Below are positions 1 to 8,702 of a stretch of DNA of 64,000 bases, in pieces; within the stretch, counting starts at the first letter, position 1, and every line of letters starts with the position of its first letter. Under the pieces are notes generated by a model, which was given only the letters and a program-made list of their open reading frames with translations, was not told where the DNA came from and ran no database searches. The position numbers were made by a program, and so were the translations under genes. Origin of the DNA: Paractinoplanes brasiliensis (lineage in GTDB: Bacteria > Actinomycetota > Actinomycetes > Mycobacteriales > Micromonosporaceae); NCBI RefSeq assembly GCF_004362215.1, contig NZ_SNWR01000001.1, positions 868,001-932,000 on the forward strand. The letters are read 5' to 3'.

Positions 1-72
1 CTCTGAACATCTGGCGTCAGCCCTGACGACGCTCGGCGCCGGCCGAAGTTCATCGATCGGCCACCCGCCGTG

Positions 73-576
73 TCAGCCGTGCAGAAGAGTCCAGGTCTCG
101 GCGACTACGAAGCCCAGCGACTCGTACAACCGGAGCGCCGGAGGCGTCGGCTGGAGGAAGGCGGCTTGCGCCCCCCGGGCGGCGCCGTCGGCGACGACCC
201 GCTCGGTCATCGCCTGGCCCAGACCTCGGCGCCGGTGCGACGGCACGGTGGCGATGTTGTAGACCCCGATGTGGTGGCCGACGAAAATGCCCAACCCGGT
301 GGCAACCGGGCGGCCGTCCAACTCGGCCAGATAGCACGTCGCCCAGGGAACCTCGAACAGGGCCGGGGCCAGAATCGACGCGCCGAAGGCCTCGGGCACG
401 CCGAAGCTGGCCGAGAACGTCCGGAGGTACGTGGGGCGATCGGCCGGGCCCGCCGCGCGGATCGCCTCGGCCGGCCACCCCGCACCGGACCGGGGCGGGC
501 CGACCGGCGCCCGGATCATGAAGGGTTGAACAAGCGACTGGCTCCGGCCGTACTCCGTCGCGACCGACCGGATCAT
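73..576 (-). CDS. GNAT family N-acetyltransferase
   Basis: Predicted acetyl-CoA-dependent N-acetyltransferase of 167 aa; the substrate cannot be told. The C-terminal half carries the family's acetyl-CoA pyrophosphate loop (VPSHRRRGLGQAM, a Q/RxxGxG/A match), preceded by a strand with LDGRPVATGLG and followed by the usual LYESLGF segment near the C-terminus. The first 20-30 residues look non-homologous, so the true start may be the internal ATG at 519; neither start has a clear ribosome-binding site. It lies 36 bp downstream of the cupin gene on the same strand and could be co-transcribed with it. Confidence 0.8.
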   Translation of the reverse strand: MIRSVATEYGRSQSLVQPFMIRAPVGPPRSGAGWPAEAIRAAGPADRPTYLRTFSASFGVPEAFGASILAPALFEVPWATCYLAELDGRPVATGLGIFVGHHIGVYNIATVPSHRRRGLGQAMTERVVADGAARGAQAAFLQPTPPALRLYESLGFVVAETWTLLHG

Positions 577-612
577 TTCTGAGAGGCTGCCGGCAACCGG
601 TGGCGGGACCGG

Positions 613-1170
613 TCAGGCCCAGTCGTTCTCGCCGGGGAGCGGGATCACCTTGTGCGGATCCTGTTCGGCCACGATCGACGCGATCTTCTCGGGCGTCCAC
701 GGCGGCGGCATCGCGCCTGACGGGTCAGGGTCGTCGCCGTAGTCGAGGAAGAATTGCTCGGGTCCGGCCGGGGTGTAGAACACCAGCAGCGTCGCCGTTT
801 CGTCAGTCAGATTCTTGAAAGCGTGCCGGGTGCCTCGCGGAATGTAGATGAAATCACCCGGGCCGGCGTCGAAATTTCCCGCGCCGTTGATGAAACGGAA
901 TTCGCCGGAAGCGATGTAGAAGGCTTCGTCCTCATCGCCGTGCGCGTGGGCGATGTTGCCGAAACCGGGGGCCACATACATTTCCAGCAAGGACATCCGG
1001 CCGCCGGTGCGATCACCCGTGACCTTGACCCGACCTTGCTCCATGCCGCCATTGAGCACCTTGTAGGTGCCCTCGTCCTTACCCACCCGGAAGCCGCGGG
1101 CGGCCGTCCAGATGGGATCGTCGGGCGACGGAACGGGTACTTGAACGTCCATGCCAATTACCGCCTTCAT
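613..1170 (-). CDS. Cupin-domain protein
   Basis: Single-domain cupin of 185 aa, a small beta-barrel that usually binds a metal. Both cupin motifs are visible: motif 1 as HAHGDEDEAFYIASGEF (two His, Glu) and motif 2 as PGDFIYIPRGTRHAF (final His). The barrel occupies roughly residues 55-135; the tail (PPPWTPEKIASIV) resembles quercetin-dioxygenase-like cupins of actinomycetes. Whether it is an enzyme, a sugar-binding or a sensory protein cannot be read from sequence. It sits 130 bp downstream of the secretion operon on the same strand, with no strong hairpin between, so read-through is possible, but a functional link is not implied. Confidence 0.85.
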   Translation of the reverse strand: MKAVIGMDVQVPVPSPDDPIWTAARGFRVGKDEGTYKVLNGGMEQGRVKVTGDRTGGRMSLLEMYVAPGFGNIAHAHGDEDEAFYIASGEFRFINGAGNFDAGPGDFIYIPRGTRHAFKNLTDETATLLVFYTPAGPEQFFLDYGDDPDPSGAMPPPWTPEKIASIVAEQDPHKVIPLPGENDWA

Positions 1171-1300
1171 CGTCGAAAGGTTCGGTCAGAAAATACGCCG
1201 CCCCGGATCCGGGATCAACGTGATCAGAGAAACGCAATTGCCGTTCCGAGAAATGAATTCAGGCCCCCCGGACACGTATCCCGACACCCTTTCGGCACGG

Positions 1301-4300
1301 TCAGCCAACCGCTGACAGGCCGCCGGACATCGAGGCTGGAGCGCCGACGGTCAGATCAGCCAGGGCCAGCGTCCGCGAGGCCGCGGTCCGGGTCAAGGCG
1401 TGCGAGAACAGGTGAGCGGCGCGCACCGTGGGCTCGGGCAGGTTCCCGGCCAGCTCGGCGATGGCCGCGCGGACCTCGTCGGGGACGATGTGGCCACGGC
1501 GTAGCAGATGCCGGACGGCGATCTCGCCGAGCTCGTCCGCGGAATAGGGCGGCACGGTCCACTGCTGGCCGAAGGCCTCGTCGATCCCGGGGATCTCGCG
1601 GCGCAACGATGCCAGGATCGCGGACTCGGCCACGAGGACCACGACAGGGGCGGCCGGGTCGGCGCGGAGCCGGTCGACGAGCTCGGCGACGACCTCGAGG
1701 CCCGGGTCGCCGGGGTTCACGTCCACGATCAGCAGGCCACCAGCGGCGTCCGTGAGCGCCGTTGCCACCAGATCCTGGACCTGGCCGGCCCAGTGCGGAG
1801 CCAGGTCTCCCCCGGTCGCGGCCCGCACCTGGTGGCCGATCGGCACAAGGCCGACCTCGGCCAGGACCATGCCGTAGAGCCGGGCGAACTCGGACCGGCC
1901 GCTGCCCCGGGGCCCGGCGATGACGGCGTTCGCCGTACGGCCGTAGACCCGGCGGCGGGCGTGCAGACCGGCCACCTCGAGAACTGTGCCACCCATGGCC
2001 TCCCGCACCGGGTCGGCGCCGACCAGCCCGGCCACGCGTTGCCAGGACCGGGAGGCGGCGACGGCCGCCCGCGGATCGGCGGTGATGTCCGGGGCGGCCG
2101 TCTGATCCGCCGGCGCGTCAACCAGCGCCGCCAGCTCCGGCTCGACGTCGGCCGCGGTGAGCCGGTTCATCAGCGTCTCGGTCGAGGCCGGCGAGGCCGC
2201 CAGGCGGGAGGCCTGGTTGTTGATCATTGCTTCGAACAGCTTGCGGGCCACGCGGCCGTTGCCGAACGTCGCGTTCTTCGGGATGCGGGTGAAGTACGTG
2301 GTCAGCGCGTCCACCGCGTCGTCGGTCAGCTCGTAGTAGTGCTTGGTGCACAGGTTCGAGGTGATCGTGACCAGCTCGTCGACCGAGTAGTTGGGGAACT
2401 CCACCGTGCGGGTGAAGCGGGAGGCCAGACCGGGGTTGGAGTCGAGGAACTGCTCCATCAGCTCGGAGTAGCCGGCCACGATGACCACGAGCTCGTCGCG
2501 GTGGTCCTCCATCATCTTCATCAGCGCATCGATGGCTTCCTGTCCGAAGTCCGGCCCGGAGCCGCCGGACCCGGCCGACAGGGTGTACGCCTCGTCGATG
2601 AACAGCACGCCGCCCAGCGCCTTGGTCACCAGTTCGGTGGTCTTGATCGCGGTCGAGCCGATGTACTGCCCGACCAGGTCGGCCCGCGCCGCCTCGACCA
2701 TGTGCCCCTTGCTCAGGATCCCCAGCTCGGCCAGCACCGAGCCGTAGAGCCGGGCCACCGTGGTCTTACCCGTGCCGGGCGGCCCCGCGAAGACCAGGTG
2801 CCGGCTCATCGGCGGCATCGGCAGGCCCCGCTGCTGCCGCACCTGCGCCATTTTCATCAGGTTGATGAGCGCGGTGACCTCCTGCTTGACGCCGCGCAGA
2901 CCGATGAGGCTGTTGAGCTCGCGCAACGGGGCGCTCAGCTCCTCGACCGACGGCTCCTCGGGCGTCTCCGCCGGGGCCGCAGCGGGCTCGACCGGCCGGT
3001 CCACGGCGGTCGACTCGACAGTCAACTGAGCGTTGTCCGCGCGGCGGACGTCTTCGCGGCCACTGCCCCGCACGACACAGCGAACCAACGTCACCGGCTG
3101 AGCCGTCTCGACCGCGCAACCGTTGCCAGCGCTGTCGAGGATCTCGCAGTCGGTGAAGGCGCCCCGGCCGCCCTCGGCCACCCGGATGCCGTCCGCACCG
3201 GACCGCCGGATCCGCAGCCGGCTCGCGGTGGCCGCTCCGCCGTCGAGGACCAGCAGACCGTCGTCGGCGGCGTCGACGATCTCGGCGTCCGACACCTCCA
3301 GCACGGCGTCCTGGATCCGCAGCCCGCCGCCGCTCAGCGCGATGGAGCGCAGGTCGAGCAGGGCTCCCGTGCTCGCGGTGACGGCGATCGGGCCGGCGCT
3401 GGTCACGCGGAGCTCCCGCAGCACCGCTCGGGCCGCCCCGGTGACGGTCAGGATCGGCTCCTCGCCCCCCTCCAGGTGGACTCCGGCGCCGTCGACCACC
3501 GCTCCGTCCCGTACGACGATGCCCGCCCGGCCGGCCTGCCGGGCTCGTACGTCGCGCAGTGAGACAGTGCTCTCGCCCGCGATGACGGCAATCTGATCCC
3601 CGGCGTCGCGCAGGGTCACCCCGGTCAGGTGCGGGGCGGCCCCGTCCACGTTGAGCCCGAGCGGGGCGTCGCCGATCGTGCAGTCGGTCAGCTCCGGCCG
3701 GGCCCCGCCGCCCACGTGGACGCCGGTGTGGCCGGCGCCGGTGAAGGTGCACCCGGTCAAGCGGGGCCGGGCGCCGTCGGTGATGTGCACGGACTGCACC
3801 GCGGCGCCGGTGAAGGTCGAGTCGGCGATCTCGACGTCGGCCTCACCGCGGCAGAACAGATCCACGTTCCCGCTGCCGGAGACGCTCAGGCGCCGAAGCC
3901 GGGCCACCGCCTGCTGCTCCAGAACGACCGCCGGCTTGGCCGCGTCGCGGATCTCGCAGTCCTCCATGACCAATCGGGCCTCGCCGTTGGCGCACACGCC
4001 GTTGGCCCGGGTGCCGCGCACCGCGACCCTCCGCAGGGTCAGCGAACCCTTCTCGCTCACCACGACGCCGGAGGTGCCGACGTCGTGCACCAGGGTGTCC
4101 TCGGCCGTGCTGGCGGTGGCCGAGAGCACCACGATCCCGGCCCCGGACGGCGCGGTCACCTCGCAGCCGCGCAGCGCCAGCGATCCGTTGAGCCGGGCCA
4201 GCAGGGCCGTCCAGGCGGCGCCGGTGACCCGGCAGTCGTCCAGCGCCACCTCGCCCGCATAGACGTCGAGCGCAGCCAGCTTCGGGTCCTCGCTGACCAG

Positions 4301-4546
4301 CGTGATGCCCTGCAGCTGGACGCCCTCGCCCCGCACTACCAGGACGCTGCCCTCCCGGCAGCGGACCTCGACCGGGCCGCCCGGTGCCGCGCTGATGGTC
4401 ACCCGCTTGTCGAGTTCGAGACGTTCGGCGTACTGCCCGGGATGCACCACGATCGTCGCGCCGGACTCCGCGCGAGCCACGGCCGCGCCGATCGTCGGGT
4501 AGGCGCCCGGCTCCTGCCTGCTCACGGTCAGAACCTGCCGGTTCAT
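1301..4546 (-). CDS. eccA: EccA-like AAA+ ATPase fused to an N-terminal right-handed beta-helix
   Basis: Predicted cytosolic ATPase of the type VII secretion apparatus (1081 aa). Residues 1-520 are a long run of short G/V/D-rich repeats typical of parallel beta-helix (pectate-lyase-like) proteins. A CbbX/EccA-type AAA+ domain follows: Walker A GPPGTGKT near residue 590, Walker B VLFIDEA near 650, then sensor and arginine-finger segments (GLASRFTRTVEF). A second AAA-like domain begins near 860 with a degenerate Walker A (GPRGSGRS, Lys to Arg) near 880 and a Walker B lacking Glu (LLIVDVN) near 940, so it is probably non-catalytic. Classical EccA has TPR repeats before one AAA domain; here a beta-helix replaces them. 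Its ATG overlaps the TGA of the upstream gene (ATGA), and it is the last gene of the ESX operon. Confidence 0.85.
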   Translation of the reverse strand: MNRQVLTVSRQEPGAYPTIGAAVARAESGATIVVHPGQYAERLELDKRVTISAAPGGPVEVRCREGSVLVVRGEGVQLQGITLVSEDPKLAALDVYAGEVALDDCRVTGAAWTALLARLNGSLALRGCEVTAPSGAGIVVLSATASTAEDTLVHDVGTSGVVVSEKGSLTLRRVAVRGTRANGVCANGEARLVMEDCEIRDAAKPAVVLEQQAVARLRRLSVSGSGNVDLFCRGEADVEIADSTFTGAAVQSVHITDGARPRLTGCTFTGAGHTGVHVGGGARPELTDCTIGDAPLGLNVDGAAPHLTGVTLRDAGDQIAVIAGESTVSLRDVRARQAGRAGIVVRDGAVVDGAGVHLEGGEEPILTVTGAARAVLRELRVTSAGPIAVTASTGALLDLRSIALSGGGLRIQDAVLEVSDAEIVDAADDGLLVLDGGAATASRLRIRRSGADGIRVAEGGRGAFTDCEILDSAGNGCAVETAQPVTLVRCVVRGSGREDVRRADNAQLTVESTAVDRPVEPAAAPAETPEEPSVEELSAPLRELNSLIGLRGVKQEVTALINLMKMAQVRQQRGLPMPPMSRHLVFAGPPGTGKTTVARLYGSVLAELGILSKGHMVEAARADLVGQYIGSTAIKTTELVTKALGGVLFIDEAYTLSAGSGGSGPDFGQEAIDALMKMMEDHRDELVVIVAGYSELMEQFLDSNPGLASRFTRTVEFPNYSVDELVTITSNLCTKHYYELTDDAVDALTTYFTRIPKNATFGNGRVARKLFEAMINNQASRLAASPASTETLMNRLTAADVEPELAALVDAPADQTAAPDITADPRAAVAASRSWQRVAGLVGADPVREAMGGTVLEVAGLHARRRVYGRTANAVIAGPRGSGRSEFARLYGMVLAEVGLVPIGHQVRAATGGDLAPHWAGQVQDLVATALTDAAGGLLIVDVNPGDPGLEVVAELVDRLRADPAAPVVVLVAESAILASLRREIPGIDEAFGQQWTVPPYSADELGEIAVRHLLRRGHIVPDEVRAAIAELAGNLPEPTVRAAHLFSHALTRTAASRTLALADLTVGAPASMSGGLSAVG

Positions 4547-7323
4547 CGACGTTCTCCTTCCTGGTCGAGCCCGGGCAGCGCACGGAACCGGCGCTGTTCG
4601 GCCGGGGCCGCGCGCTTGGCCGGCGACTGCGACCAGCGCTCCAGACTGCGGTGCATGCCGGTCACGGCGAGCTCGTCCAGCGAGGCGAAATGCCGGTCGA
4701 CCCGTCCCTCTTCGTCGATCTCGTTGGCGCCGATCTCGCGCAGCAGGATGCCGCCGCGCTGGTCCTCACGCGGCCGCCAGGTCTCGAGCACCTTGAAGCT
4801 GGTCCCCGGCAGGAAGAGCACCCGGTCCTCGATGCCCTCGGTCCCGTCGGGTTCGAGCAGTGCCGTCCGGCGCGCGGTCATCGACCAGATGAGCAGGTCG
4901 GTGTCGCCGTCCTGCCCCTCGTGGGGCTGGGTCAGCGTGTTGACCAGCGACCAGTCGGTGAGCAGCTTGCGCTCGCCGTACAACGCCCACTCCCGCTCGT
5001 CCGGGGTGACCCGGAAAATCGTGCTGCCGCGGAAAGACGGCAGGCGGGACAGGCCGGCCACCACGCACCGTGCGAACGGGACGTGTGGTCCGCCCGCGCC
5101 GGTGCGCAGGGCCGAGTCGACCCGCTCGCCGCGGCGGGTGAGATAGAGCCGTACGGCGACCGAGTCGGCCAGCAGGTTGGCGGCGGGGGTGCCGCCGGAC
5201 TGCAGGCCGGGCTGCTCCGACATGATGCGCGAGACCGAGGACGCCATCCGGTCGAAGTCCTCGCTCAAGGTCCGGCGCAGCCAGTCCCGCTCCTGGTCCA
5301 GAGACCGCTTCGGCAGTACGGCGGTGGCCGCGGCCGCGGGCACCGGCTGCACCGAAACGACCTTGGCGGCGGGCGCCGGCGGCGGCTCCGCGGGGGCGTC
5401 CGGCGTTGGCGCCGGCTCGCTCCCGGCCGGGGCCGGCACGTCGATGTCGACCGGCACGACCATGCCGACCGGCATCACGACGGCCGGCGAAGCCGTCGTC
5501 ACGTCCGGTAGCACCACGGGCTCGACCGACGGCGGCACGACATGCGGCGCCACGACGGGCTCCACCGACGGCGGCTCGACAGGCGGCACGGACGGCGACG
5601 CGACAGACGGCGCAACAGGTTCCACGGGTGGCAGCGCGACGGGCGGCACGGACGGTGGCGCGACGGACGGTGGCGCGACGGGCTCCATGGACCGCAGCAC
5701 GGCTGGTGGCGCCGTGGGCGCACCGGCCGCGGCTGAGACCGGCCGGTGCGCCCGGGCCGCCGGCGCCGGTGCCGGGGCTGCCGGTGCCGGTGCCGGTGCC
5801 GGCTCGATCGTGGCGCGAGCCGAACGCGGCGCGACGACCGGCAGCGAGGCGGTGGGCCCGGTGAGGGCCTGCGTGGGGCCCGGTTCGCGGCGTTTCGGGG
5901 GCGCCTCGACCACCGACGTGACGGCCACGGCGGGCGGGGCCACCGGGGGCGACGCCACGGCCGGTAGCTTGAGATCGGCCAGGATCAGTGCGGTCGTCCG
6001 CTCGGAATCGCCGGCCGGCCCGGCGGCGTGGTCGATGGTCGCGTCGGCCCGGCCGCCGGTCCGCACCCCCAGGCTCACCATCGAGGCGGCCAGCAGGGTG
6101 CGGGGCGTCGGCCCCGGCAGCCGGTCGCCCAGGTCCAGGGCCAGCTCACGCATGCGCTCGGCGCGCTTGGCGTCCGAGTCGTCGAAGATCAGCGCGGCTC
6201 CCCGCGGGTCGAGCGCCGTCGCCCGGACCCGCTCCGCGCCGGCCGGCTCGTCGGTCGACCGCATCCAGAGGCCCGCCTCGACCACCTCGACCACCGCATC
6301 CGGCGCGTACCAGTAGACGCGCGGGCCTACCTCCTCCGTCCAGCGCAGCGGCGGCCGGTGGCTGAGCACCTCGGGCCGGCGGGCCCGGGTGTTCTCGTGG
6401 GCGCGCGGGGTGTAGCGGAGTTCGGTGGCGAACGGTGACCAGCCCAGCGTGCCGTCCGGCCGCACCGCGCGGACCTGCCACCGGCGCGGGGTGCCCGAAG
6501 GCACGCCGGTGTAGCAGGTCACCGGAGCCGCCAGCAGATCGGCCAGGGCCTGGCCCAACGTCTCGCCCTCGGGCCGCCGGACCTGACCGTACTCGACGAA
6601 GCGGGTCCGGGCCTGGAGGTCCGGATCGAGATCGCGCCAGAACCGGACGACGTCGTCGAGGGACAGCGGCGGCGTCCCGGGGCAGCCCAGCAGCACCGGC
6701 ATCGTCTCGGGGTGGCAGGGCAGGTCCTCGACCAGCCGCCGGCGGTGCTCGGCCACCTGGCCCGGATAGCGCGTGTCGTGGACCCAGACCGCCCCGGGCA
6801 GAGGTTCGACCTCCCCGTTGGCGCTGGTCGGCCGGTTGTCGGTGACCGCCCGGTCCCAGGCCGGCACCGGGAACCGCTTAGCGTCCCAGCTCGGCGGCCG
6901 ACCGGGCCGGAAACGAACCCAGCCGCTGTGCGCGATGGAGTGCACCAGCAGCGCCCCGCCGGCGCCGCGCACCAGGTCGCCGTCGGGCGCGATGACCGTA
7001 CGGTTGAGCCGCTCCGACAGCCATTGCCCGGCCATCGCGGCCGAGGCCCGGTTGCGTCCGCAAGCCATCAGCCGGATGCCCCGGCGGTGCCGGGGCAGCG
7101 CACCCGCCATCGACTCCCAGGAGTCGATGGCCAGTCCGTCGCCGAGGTCGAGCACAACCACGTCGTTGTCCTCGTCCGCGTTCACCGACAGCGCGAGCGA
7201 CTGCGCCTCGACGCTGATGGCGTCGGGAGCGTGCAACACAATCGCGTTGCCGACCGTGTGCTGGACGATCAGCGACTCGTCGTCGTCCCGGCGGCGTCGC
7301 GGCGGCCAGAGGGCGGGGGCCAT
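4543..7323 (-). CDS. ESX-locus protein with Pro/Ala-rich linker and ADP-ribosyltransferase-like C-terminus
   Basis: 926-aa protein whose function I cannot name. Residues 1-430 form an alpha/beta region with no recognised catalytic motif (DVVVLDLGDGLAIDSWE, LLVHSIAHSGWVRF). Residues 440-670 are a low-complexity Pro/Val/Ala linker (many PPSV and PVAP units). Residues about 675-880 look like a divergent ADP-ribosyltransferase fold: a strand with Arg (GSTIFRVT), a central strand where STS would lie (LLIWSMTA), and a last strand resembling the ExE region (EDRVLFLPGTSFKVLE). The catalytic Ser-Thr-Ser and Glu-x-Glu are not intact, so activity is doubtful. It lies 6 bp after eccB and overlaps eccA by 4 bp, so it is co-translated with core ESX components. 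An accessory secretion or regulatory role is inferred from position only. Confidence 0.7.
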   Translation of the reverse strand: MAPALWPPRRRRDDDESLIVQHTVGNAIVLHAPDAISVEAQSLALSVNADEDNDVVVLDLGDGLAIDSWESMAGALPRHRRGIRLMACGRNRASAAMAGQWLSERLNRTVIAPDGDLVRGAGGALLVHSIAHSGWVRFRPGRPPSWDAKRFPVPAWDRAVTDNRPTSANGEVEPLPGAVWVHDTRYPGQVAEHRRRLVEDLPCHPETMPVLLGCPGTPPLSLDDVVRFWRDLDPDLQARTRFVEYGQVRRPEGETLGQALADLLAAPVTCYTGVPSGTPRRWQVRAVRPDGTLGWSPFATELRYTPRAHENTRARRPEVLSHRPPLRWTEEVGPRVYWYAPDAVVEVVEAGLWMRSTDEPAGAERVRATALDPRGAALIFDDSDAKRAERMRELALDLGDRLPGPTPRTLLAASMVSLGVRTGGRADATIDHAAGPAGDSERTTALILADLKLPAVASPPVAPPAVAVTSVVEAPPKRREPGPTQALTGPTASLPVVAPRSARATIEPAPAPAPAAPAPAPAARAHRPVSAAAGAPTAPPAVLRSMEPVAPPSVAPPSVPPVALPPVEPVAPSVASPSVPPVEPPSVEPVVAPHVVPPSVEPVVLPDVTTASPAVVMPVGMVVPVDIDVPAPAGSEPAPTPDAPAEPPPAPAAKVVSVQPVPAAAATAVLPKRSLDQERDWLRRTLSEDFDRMASSVSRIMSEQPGLQSGGTPAANLLADSVAVRLYLTRRGERVDSALRTGAGGPHVPFARCVVAGLSRLPSFRGSTIFRVTPDEREWALYGERKLLTDWSLVNTLTQPHEGQDGDTDLLIWSMTARRTALLEPDGTEGIEDRVLFLPGTSFKVLETWRPREDQRGGILLREIGANEIDEEGRVDRHFASLDELAVTGMHRSLERWSQSPAKRAAPAEQRRFRALPGLDQEGERR

Positions 7324-7329
7324 GTCGTC

Positions 7330-8697
7330 CTATCCTTCTGCGATGACGGAAACGGCCTCGCGGCTGAGCGAGGGTCCTTTCCGCAGCGCGGCTAACAGTT
7401 CCCGCGGGAACGGGACCGGTTTCACTCCGTTGATCTTCAGGGCGGCCGCGGCCGCCGCATCCTTCACCAGGTACGCGACCCCGGCCGACGAGACGAAATA
7501 GAGCGGAACAGGTCCGGATTCCGGTGCGGGCACCCCGAATACGACCATCGCCGAGCCGACCGGGCCGTGCACGGTTCCACGGTCCGAGCCGCCGGCCGGG
7601 TCGGGGGCCGGTGGGACGTCGACGACCGCGCTGCGCACGGTGGTGGCCGAATCAGGCGCCTGGCGCAGGCACAGGGTCTGGCCCTGCAGGTCACGGACCC
7701 GAGCGTCGGCCAGGTCGGGCAGCCGGTCCAGCAGAGACCGGTCAGCTGACATCGGGGCGGCCAGCACGTCCGCGCTTTCCAGGACGACCGGCTCGGACCG
7801 GCTCCGCGCGGCGGCGAACAAGAACTCGGTACGGCTCATGACGGCCAGGCCGTCGGAGCGGAGAACGAAGTACTGCTCGGCCGGGCCGGGGCTGTGCCGG
7901 AACAGCGAGCCGATCGGATACGACCGGCCGCCGACCCGCGGGCCGGCGGCGCCGCGCCGCGGGATCTCGGCCGGAGCGAGTTCCGGGCCTGCCGGCAGGT
8001 GACTGAGCCAGCTGCCGGAGACGGGATAGGCGCCCGCCTGCGGTACGCCCAGGGCGACCAGGACGGCGTTGTCCGTCACCTGGAAACGGCGGCCCTGGGT
8101 CAGCAGATAGAACCGGTCACGCGGCCCGCGAACCACAGTGATCTCGTCCTCCGGGACTGGGCGGTGCGGAGCACGCGGGTCGAGGTCGATCCGGAAGCCC
8201 GGGGCGACCGGGGCGGTACCGCGTCCGGCGCCGGCGGTCGCCGGCGCGCAGACCAGCCACGGCCCGGCCTTGAAGGACTCCGGATCGGGGATGTCACGCG
8301 GTCCGTCGGCGATGCCGAGGGCCTCACCCCGGGGCACCCCGGCCAGCGATTTGCGCGACACCAGCTTCACCTTGGCCGAGGCGCCCTGCCACAGCAGCGC
8401 CGAGGGCAGATCGGTCGGGTGCAGCGTACCGTTGACATAGACGTAGCGGTTGCCGGACTCCTTCTCCACCAGCACCAGGCCCGGCTCGCGGAACGACTTG
8501 CTGCCGCCCGGGACGATCCAGCCGTAGACGCCGAAGCCGGCCACCACCAGTACCGCCAGCAGGATGCCGATCGTCAGCCCGGTCAGGGTCCGGCGGCCCG
8601 GCACCTCCCCTCCGGAAGGGTCGCCCAGCACGAGGGCCGAGTGCAGCCGGGTCATCATGAACTGGTGGGCGTGGACGTGATCGCGTTGAGTCTGCAC
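7330..8697 (-). CDS. eccB: Type VII secretion protein EccB
   Basis: Core membrane component of the ESX secretion complex, 455 aa. The GTG at 8697 was chosen because the family signature near the N-terminus (QTQRDHVHAHQFMMTRLHSA) follows it immediately; the upstream extension of the open frame is in-frame read-through under eccD. One transmembrane helix (about residues 30-52, GILLAVLVVAGFGVYGW) is followed by a large extracytoplasmic domain with the usual EccB features such as KSFREPGLVLVEKESGNRYVYVNG and a Leu/Pro-rich end. Length is close to mycobacterial EccB. It starts 5 bp after the eccD stop and is followed 6 bp later by the 926-aa gene, so it is part of the operon. Confidence 0.92.
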   Translation of the reverse strand: MQTQRDHVHAHQFMMTRLHSALVLGDPSGGEVPGRRTLTGLTIGILLAVLVVAGFGVYGWIVPGGSKSFREPGLVLVEKESGNRYVYVNGTLHPTDLPSALLWQGASAKVKLVSRKSLAGVPRGEALGIADGPRDIPDPESFKAGPWLVCAPATAGAGRGTAPVAPGFRIDLDPRAPHRPVPEDEITVVRGPRDRFYLLTQGRRFQVTDNAVLVALGVPQAGAYPVSGSWLSHLPAGPELAPAEIPRRGAAGPRVGGRSYPIGSLFRHSPGPAEQYFVLRSDGLAVMSRTEFLFAAARSRSEPVVLESADVLAAPMSADRSLLDRLPDLADARVRDLQGQTLCLRQAPDSATTVRSAVVDVPPAPDPAGGSDRGTVHGPVGSAMVVFGVPAPESGPVPLYFVSSAGVAYLVKDAAAAAALKINGVKPVPFPRELLAALRKGPSLSREAVSVIAEG

Positions 8698-8702
8698 GCC
8701 GG

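Noticed and set aside
1508..5146. Long + strand open frames (684 and 505 aa) opposite the EccA-like and 926-aa genes
   Set aside because: Antisense shadows with no starts, domains or ribosome-binding sites; the minus-strand proteins have clear Walker motifs and coupled starts.
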